From: Planctomycetaceae bacterium
GTDB taxonomy: Bacteria > Planctomycetota > Planctomycetia > Planctomycetales > Planctomycetaceae
Assembly (NCBI GenBank): GCA_021732975.1
Contig: JAKFWC010000021.1
Coordinates: 303,738 to 367,737, forward strand
Length of the DNA stretch: 64,000 bases
Reading direction: 5' to 3'
Positions 59,565 through 64,000 of the stretch are shown piece by piece. The notes below the pieces were generated by a model. The model was not told the origin of the DNA and did not search any database. It was given only the letters and a program-made list of their open reading frames with translations. Both the position numbers and the translations under genes were made by a program. How positions within the stretch are numbered: the first letter of the stretch is position 1; the number at the start of each line of letters is the position of its first letter.

Positions 59565-60521
59565 ATGCCCCTCGATTTCCACAAACTGGCCGTGCCAACG
59601 GCGTTTCTTGAACCGGCGGCGGTGGTTGGCCCCGCTACCTTCGCGGCGTTTCTCGAAGGCCCGGCCGTCGCCGCGAACGGCGATGTCTATTTCACCGACA
59701 TCATCAACAACCGCATTCTGAAACTCGATCCCCCGACGGGGCGGTTCACCGTCTTCCGCGAACCGAGCGGCCGCGCGAACGGACTTCTCTTCGATAAGGA
59801 CGGTCAACTGCTGGCTTGTGAAGGGAACGAGTTCGGTCCGAATGACGGCCATCGTCGAATTACGCGCACCGACATGCAGACTGGCATCATGGAAGTGTTG
59901 ACCGATCGGCATGATGGCAAGCGGTATAACGCGCCGAACGACATCGCCGCGTGTTCCAATGGGCTGATCTTCTTCACCGATCCGTGTTACGGTGATCGGG
60001 CAACGATGGAACTCGCTCATGAATCGGTTTACCGCATCGATCTCCACGGCAAGGTGACGCCAATTTTATCGCAGCCGCAGATTGATCGTCCGAACGGCAT
60101 CGCGCTCAGTCCCGACGAACGGACGATGTACGTTGTCGACAGTTGCCCGGTGCTCGGCCGCAATCGCAAGATTTGGGCGTTCGATCTCTCTTCATCCGGC
60201 GATTTGTCGAATCAACGACTCGTTGTCGATTTCGCACCGGGGCGTGGCGGTGACGGCATGTGTGTTGATTCGCAGGGGCACCTTTACATCGCGGCGGGGG
60301 TGAACCGGCCGCGCGGCCCGCATGAGACGGCTGATGTGCCACCCGGCGTATACATTTTCAGTCCCAGCGGCGAATGCCAGGGCCGGATTCCGATTCCGGA
60401 AGATGTGATCACGAATTGCACGTTCGGAGGACCGGATCTCAAGACGCTCTACATCACCGCCGGGAAAACGCTGTTTCAGATCAGAACATCGATCCCCGGC
60501 TGGGTCGTTCATCGAAAGTAA
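59565..60521 (+). CDS. SMP-30/gluconolactonase-like beta-propeller enzyme
   Basis: A 318-residue six-bladed beta-propeller. Motifs: FLEGPAVAANGDVYFTDIINNRILKLDPPTG (Glu metal ligand), GRANGLLFDKDGQLLACEGN, YNAPNDIAACSNGLIFFTDPCYG (Asn), PNGIALSPDERTMYVVDSCP, and GGDGMCVDSQGHLYIAA (metal Asp). It probably hydrolyses a sugar lactone. ATG 59565 has AAGGA nine bases upstream. There is no signal peptide. Alone, downstream of the sigma pair. Confidence 0.88.
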   Translation: MPLDFHKLAVPTAFLEPAAVVGPATFAAFLEGPAVAANGDVYFTDIINNRILKLDPPTGRFTVFREPSGRANGLLFDKDGQLLACEGNEFGPNDGHRRITRTDMQTGIMEVLTDRHDGKRYNAPNDIAACSNGLIFFTDPCYGDRATMELAHESVYRIDLHGKVTPILSQPQIDRPNGIALSPDERTMYVVDSCPVLGRNRKIWAFDLSSSGDLSNQRLVVDFAPGRGGDGMCVDSQGHLYIAAGVNRPRGPHETADVPPGVYIFSPSGECQGRIPIPEDVITNCTFGGPDLKTLYITAGKTLFQIRTSIPGWVVHRK

Positions 60522-60546
60522 TCATTCATCGCTTCGCGGTTTCGGG

Positions 60547-61332
60547 TTACTGGGGGAAGAGGTGGTAGGTTTTGATTACGTAGTACATGCCGAGCGAGAA
60601 GCCCACGACGATCACGCACCAGCGGACGATGCGGCGGTCGAGTCGCCGTGCGACGGACGCCCCACTAATCCCCCCGATGACGGCTGCGATGGCCATCGGG
60701 AAGGCGTAGCGCCAGTGGACTTGTCCCTGCACGATGAACACCGTCGCCGCCAGCGCGTTGATGAACGTGCCGAACAACGATTTGAGCGCGTTCATCCGGT
60801 GAATGTCGGCGAGACCCATCATCGCCAGGGCGCTCAACATCAGGATGCCGATGCCCGCACCGAAGTAGCCGCCGTAGATCGCGACGCCTAACTGAAACCC
60901 GGCGATCACGATCATGGTGCCGAAGGTGGGGTCGGAATGCGGCTGACCGATGCCCGTCTTTTTCGCGATCCACGGTTGAATGGTAAACAATGTCGATGCC
61001 GTGAGGATCAACCACGGAACCAGCAGTTTGAAATTCTCCGCGGGCAATGCGACCAGTAACCATGATCCCAGCAAACCGCCGACGATGGATGGCGGCAGCA
61101 ACCACAGACACCAGCGTCTGGTCCCGGTGAATTCGCGGCGATAACCCCACATGCCACCGATCGAACCGGGCAGCAGTGCCACCGTGCTGGTTGCATTCGC
61201 GTGGACCGAGGCCAGCGCGCCGCCGCCGAGTGTCCAATCGAGTACCGGAAACGTCAGCAGTGTTCCCCCGCCCGCAATGGAATTAATCGCTCCGGCCAGA
61301 AACGCGGACAAGCACAACCAGAAATCTTGCAT
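60547..61332 (-). CDS. TauE/SafE-family sulfite/organosulfonate exporter
   Basis: A 261-residue membrane protein with seven or eight helices. Family repeats: AFLAGAINSIAGGGTLLTFPVL near the N-terminus and GVAIYGGYFGAGIGILMLSALAMMG in the second half. The helix arrangement and length match TauE/SafE permeases. Substrate unknown. Confidence 0.9.
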   Translation of the reverse strand: MQDFWLCLSAFLAGAINSIAGGGTLLTFPVLDWTLGGGALASVHANATSTVALLPGSIGGMWGYRREFTGTRRWCLWLLPPSIVGGLLGSWLLVALPAENFKLLVPWLILTASTLFTIQPWIAKKTGIGQPHSDPTFGTMIVIAGFQLGVAIYGGYFGAGIGILMLSALAMMGLADIHRMNALKSLFGTFINALAATVFIVQGQVHWRYAFPMAIAAVIGGISGASVARRLDRRIVRWCVIVVGFSLGMYYVIKTYHLFPQ

Positions 61333-61778
61333 GAACGTCTTTCAGGGACTGCCGTACAGTGGGAGTGATGTCACCGGCCAGTTCTGCCGGTTTCCATATC
61401 ATCTGAAAATGCGATTCGTGTTTTAGTGTCATTCCGGATCATTTTGCACCATCAAGCGGTCAGAATTTACACGATGCTCGATGTCTTTCGTGTTACGCAG
61501 GCATCGATCTCGAACGCAGAACCAAGCCGCATCTGACCGCGTAACTGCTTGGCAGGAGAGCACATCGCGATGGGAACCCTGATGCGAGAAGCTTCTGCCG
61601 TGATCCGCGGAAACCTCGTCTCGACACATTTCGTTCCAGACTTTAACATTCCGACGACCATGTGCGAGAAGCATGGACGTTTCCCGGCGTGGTCTCCCAT
61701 CCTTTCTGGCGTCAACAACGGAGCAATCCGTCGTTGTCCGCGGTTCGGTGTCCCGTTCTTCAACCAGGGATCGGTTGA
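61333..61778. other. 446-base intergenic region without a supportable gene
   Basis: Between divergent genes. One small hairpin, CCGGCCAGTTCTGCCGG, at about 61375-61391. A stretch at 61549-61818 stays open on the plus strand but has atypical residue composition and runs into the next gene, so I do not call it. No RNA family was recognised. Confidence 0.5.
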
Positions 61779-63797
61779 ATGCGCACCACAGCGTGGCTGT
61801 TGCCTGTTGGTCTCGTGATCGCCGTTATCGGCGGCTGTTCGTCGTCGCGCTTTGGTTTGGCGAAAGCTGACCCACCCGCGAAAAAGCCCGTCGATGGCGA
61901 CCGCATCGAATATGGCAACCCGTGGAAAAAAACGAAGAAAGAAAACCCCGAGCCATCGAAAGAGATGATGGCGGAAATGGCTAAGGTAAAGAAGGACATG
62001 GAAGCGGCGAAAGCGGCCTCCAGCGATCTGACACCGTGGTTGAAAAATGCGGCGGAAGCGGAAGGCAAGGGCGATCTCGCCGCCGCTAAGGGGCTGTATC
62101 AGAAGATTCTCGACAAGGATCCGAACAACGGCGAGGCCCATCATCGTCTCGCGGTGATCGCCGATCAGCAGCAGGACGCGCGAACCGCCGACGATCATTA
62201 TCTGAAGGCGTTAACGCTGAATCGTCGCGATGCCGACCTGCTCAGCGACATGGGTTATTCGCTGTATCTACGAGGGAAACTTGCCGAGAGTGAATCGCGG
62301 TTGAAGGAAGCGCTCGAAGCCAATCCGTATCACCGCGGTGCGCAGAGCAATCTCGGTCTGGTCTACGGTCGCCAGGGCAAATATGACCAGGCTTTGGCTG
62401 CGTTCCGGCAATCGGGGACGGAATCCGAAGCCCAGAAGAACATGGCCCAACTCTTCCCCAACGGTCGTCCGAATGGGAACACGACACCCCCCGCTGGGAC
62501 CGCGGTGGCGGAGAACAATCCGCGTGTTGCCCCCGCGTTGCCGACCGATGTCGACCAGCGACTCGGCGAAGCGCCATTCTCTGAAGTGATGAAACGGATG
62601 CAGCAGGAACGCGAAGCCGCGGAACGGGCGCGGAGCCAACAACCAGCAGGTCAACTGCTGGGGCAGGGGATGAATCCCAACAACGGTCAGCCGATGGTCA
62701 ATGCCGCGCCGCCAACGAATCCACAGAACGGCGCGGCCACGAACTGGCCGCCCATGGCCAGCACGGCTCCGCCGACGTTCAATCAGTTCGGTGCGACCAA
62801 CCCGCTAACTGTGACGCAACCGAATATGCAACCGCCAGCCAATTGGGGAACTTCGGGTGCGGCCGAGACCACCGCGGCGATTCCCACGAATGTCGCCAAG
62901 CCGCAGGAATCCAATCCCTTCTGGACCGGAAACCTCGGCAACAATACCTCGGCGACCACCGCACCCAATTCTGCCCCGGGTGCGCAGAACAATTCGTTCG
63001 CCACGAATATGAATCCGTCACCCCACTTCGGCACCGGCATGAATCCGTCTCCGAACAATGCATGGGGGAATCCGAGCGCGCCGCCAACAATGGGGAACGA
63101 ATTTCCGCCGCAGAACTTTAATGCACCGGGTGGCGACATTCGGCAGATGGGGTACACCGATCTGTCGAATCCCAACGCGTCTCGGTCCCCTCAAACCATG
63201 AATGATGCACAACGGATGGCCGCACAAATGGCAATGGCCACCGGGCCCGGAGCGTTGCTGCCGGTCGTCAATCCGGGACCGAACACCGCTACCCAGTATC
63301 CACCGAATTCCGGTAATGGAGTGAATTGGGCGTACGGCGAGATGAGTGGGAACGGCAATCGCAATGTCGAGAACGCCGTCTGGACCAATCCGCAGGGAAC
63401 GGATCGCGGCACCCCCGCCAACCATGCCGTTCAATCGAATCCGAACGCGATCGCCCCCGAGCAACCGTGGGGGAACTGGACATCACCGGCACCCGCCCCC
63501 ATCAATTGGAGCAGCGATGCCTCGGGGAATCCCAATGCCGCCCTGCCACCGTGGGCCGCGATGCCGAACTCCAATGCACCGGCGAATGGCTCGGCAACGC
63601 AGCCTCCGCCCTGGAATGGTGGCAACAACGGCAGTGGAACGAACGCGAATCCCAACGCCGATGTCTACCGTTGGGACGGCTCGCCGGTCAATCCTCCAGC
63701 AAACAACAGCCGTGGGAACGACACGTCGGCGAACTCGGGTAACGGCGCCGCTTCGATTACGATTCCCAATTGGCCCAATGCTCCGATGCGTCCGTGA
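61779..63797 (+). CDS. TPR lipoprotein with Asn/Pro/Gly-rich tail
   Basis: A 672-residue predicted lipoprotein (signal MRTTAWLLPVGLVIAVIGGC, Cys20). Residues 85-215 form about four TPR units (AAEAEGKGDLAAAKGLYQKILDKDPNNGEAHHRLAVIADQ, DADLLSDMGYSLYLRGKLAESESRLKEALEANPYHRGAQSNLGLVYGRQGKYDQALAAFRQ). About 400 residues of Asn/Pro/Ala/Gly-rich low complexity follow, with PPTNPQNGAATNWPP-like repeats. TPR suits protein interaction. The tail is likely extended and surface-exposed. Confidence 0.82.
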   Translation: MRTTAWLLPVGLVIAVIGGCSSSRFGLAKADPPAKKPVDGDRIEYGNPWKKTKKENPEPSKEMMAEMAKVKKDMEAAKAASSDLTPWLKNAAEAEGKGDLAAAKGLYQKILDKDPNNGEAHHRLAVIADQQQDARTADDHYLKALTLNRRDADLLSDMGYSLYLRGKLAESESRLKEALEANPYHRGAQSNLGLVYGRQGKYDQALAAFRQSGTESEAQKNMAQLFPNGRPNGNTTPPAGTAVAENNPRVAPALPTDVDQRLGEAPFSEVMKRMQQEREAAERARSQQPAGQLLGQGMNPNNGQPMVNAAPPTNPQNGAATNWPPMASTAPPTFNQFGATNPLTVTQPNMQPPANWGTSGAAETTAAIPTNVAKPQESNPFWTGNLGNNTSATTAPNSAPGAQNNSFATNMNPSPHFGTGMNPSPNNAWGNPSAPPTMGNEFPPQNFNAPGGDIRQMGYTDLSNPNASRSPQTMNDAQRMAAQMAMATGPGALLPVVNPGPNTATQYPPNSGNGVNWAYGEMSGNGNRNVENAVWTNPQGTDRGTPANHAVQSNPNAIAPEQPWGNWTSPAPAPINWSSDASGNPNAALPPWAAMPNSNAPANGSATQPPPWNGGNNGSGTNANPNADVYRWDGSPVNPPANNSRGNDTSANSGNGAASITIPNWPNAPMRP

Positions 63798-63813
63798 CCG
63801 GGCCATCGACTAT

Positions 63814-63839
63814 CAGAGCCGCGACCGTAAGGGAACAAG
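63814..63839. repeat. Single arm of the AGAGCCGCGACCGT repeat
   Basis: CAGAGCCGCGACCGTAAGGG matches the left arm of 43548-43622 and the complement of the right arm of 19627-19702. No partner arm is present nearby. Confidence 0.6.
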
Positions 63840-63864
63840 TTCGTCGTAACAATGATGAAACAAA

Positions 63865-63896
63865 AGAAGCCCAGGGAAGGCATTCCCTGGGCTTCT
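63865..63896. repeat. Hairpin, CCCAGGGA family, copy C
   Basis: AGAAGCCCAGGGA and TCCCTGGGCTTCT with loop AGGCAT give 13 paired bases. It lies between convergent genes (TPR lipoprotein and the partial gene at the right edge), so a bidirectional terminator is likely. Confidence 0.8.
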
Positions 63897-63931
63897 CGAA
63901 TTATGTGATCGGTGATGTGAACGTCGCGGTG

Positions 63932-64000
63932 TTAGATTCCGAATCCGCCACCACCGCCGAATCCACCGTTACCACCCCCACCACCGCCGCCACCGAATAC
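63932..64000 (-). CDS. C-terminus of a glycine-rich protein, cut by the window edge
   Basis: The minus strand reads VFGGGGGGGNGGFGGGGGFGI and TAA stop at 63932-63934. Only 22 residues are inside the window. The Gly/Phe repeat is like the low-complexity tails of planctomycete envelope proteins such as the neighbouring TPR lipoprotein. No function can be assigned. Confidence 0.6.
   Translation of the reverse strand, partial: VFGGGGGGGGNGGFGGGGGFGI

Noticed and set aside
61549..61818. Plus-strand open frame of 89 codons before the TPR lipoprotein
   Set aside because: No ribosome site, unusual composition, and overlap with the real gene's signal peptide.

Overview
This window is a GC-rich, GC3-biased bacterial chromosome segment that most probably comes from a planctomycete, perhaps order Gemmatales. 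That assignment is inference from gene content. The supporting genes are a DUF1501 protein with a twin-arginine-like leader, a neutral-ceramidase-type hydrolase, a Rieske/cytochrome b complex with fused heme-c domains, futalosine-route menaquinone genes (mqnA, mqnC), ThyX, several Pro/Asn/Gly-rich envelope lipoproteins and an inverse-autotransporter-like beta-helix protein. No tRNA, rRNA, CRISPR array, prophage or transposase was seen. About 55 protein genes fill roughly 90% of the window, and the gaps are rich in hairpin repeats.

Layout. 0-8 kb: CpaF/TadA secretion ATPase, a GlcG/HbpS-like secreted protein, a DUF899 protein coupled to a small Cys-containing membrane protein, divergent YceI, GlgC and a Nudix hydrolase. 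8.0-8.3 kb: a gene-free stretch that holds a 4.5S signal recognition particle RNA. 8.3-15.6 kb: CDF metal transporter; a coupled operon of KRCGH-type lyase, iron-type alcohol dehydrogenase and PfkB kinase; a polysaccharide-export lipoprotein pair; endonuclease III. 15.7-19.6 kb: the lactate-utilisation operon lutA-lutB-lutC, interrupted by a four-helix-bundle gene inside inverted repeats and by a VapBC-like toxin-antitoxin pair. 19.7-26.9 kb: ExbB with two ExbD-like proteins, ankyrin protein, ceramidase, D-aminoacylase, and DHH/DHHA1 phosphoesterase. 27-37.8 kb: Rieske and cytochrome b/c fusion, then a block of planctomycete-type envelope proteins and an ABC ATPase. 37.9-46 kb: GH15 enzyme, DUF1501, beta-helix protein, MgsA, UppS-CdsA, and a divergent CsrA. 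46-52.7 kb: 2-hydroxyacid dehydrogenase, MqnA-MqnC, and a NatA/NatB-CPBP exporter. 52.7-57.4 kb: three intact SDRs, one degenerate SDR and a sulfotransferase, all on the minus strand. 57.4-64 kb: frameshifted thyX, ECF sigma plus a putative anti-sigma, SMP-30 family enzyme, TauE/SafE exporter, a TPR lipoprotein, and the glycine-rich C-terminus of a gene that runs off the window.

Two themes stand out. First, at least six families of dispersed palindromes sit mainly at gene 3' ends, where they probably act as bidirectional terminators or are non-autonomous repeat elements. Some of them supply the stop codon of the neighbouring gene. Second, repeats built from ATGAGTGATG units bound the four-helix-bundle gene, and a 16-base word from them recurs at the stop codon of an unrelated gene 34 kb away. 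This suggests a small mobile cassette whose protein is the four-helix-bundle product.
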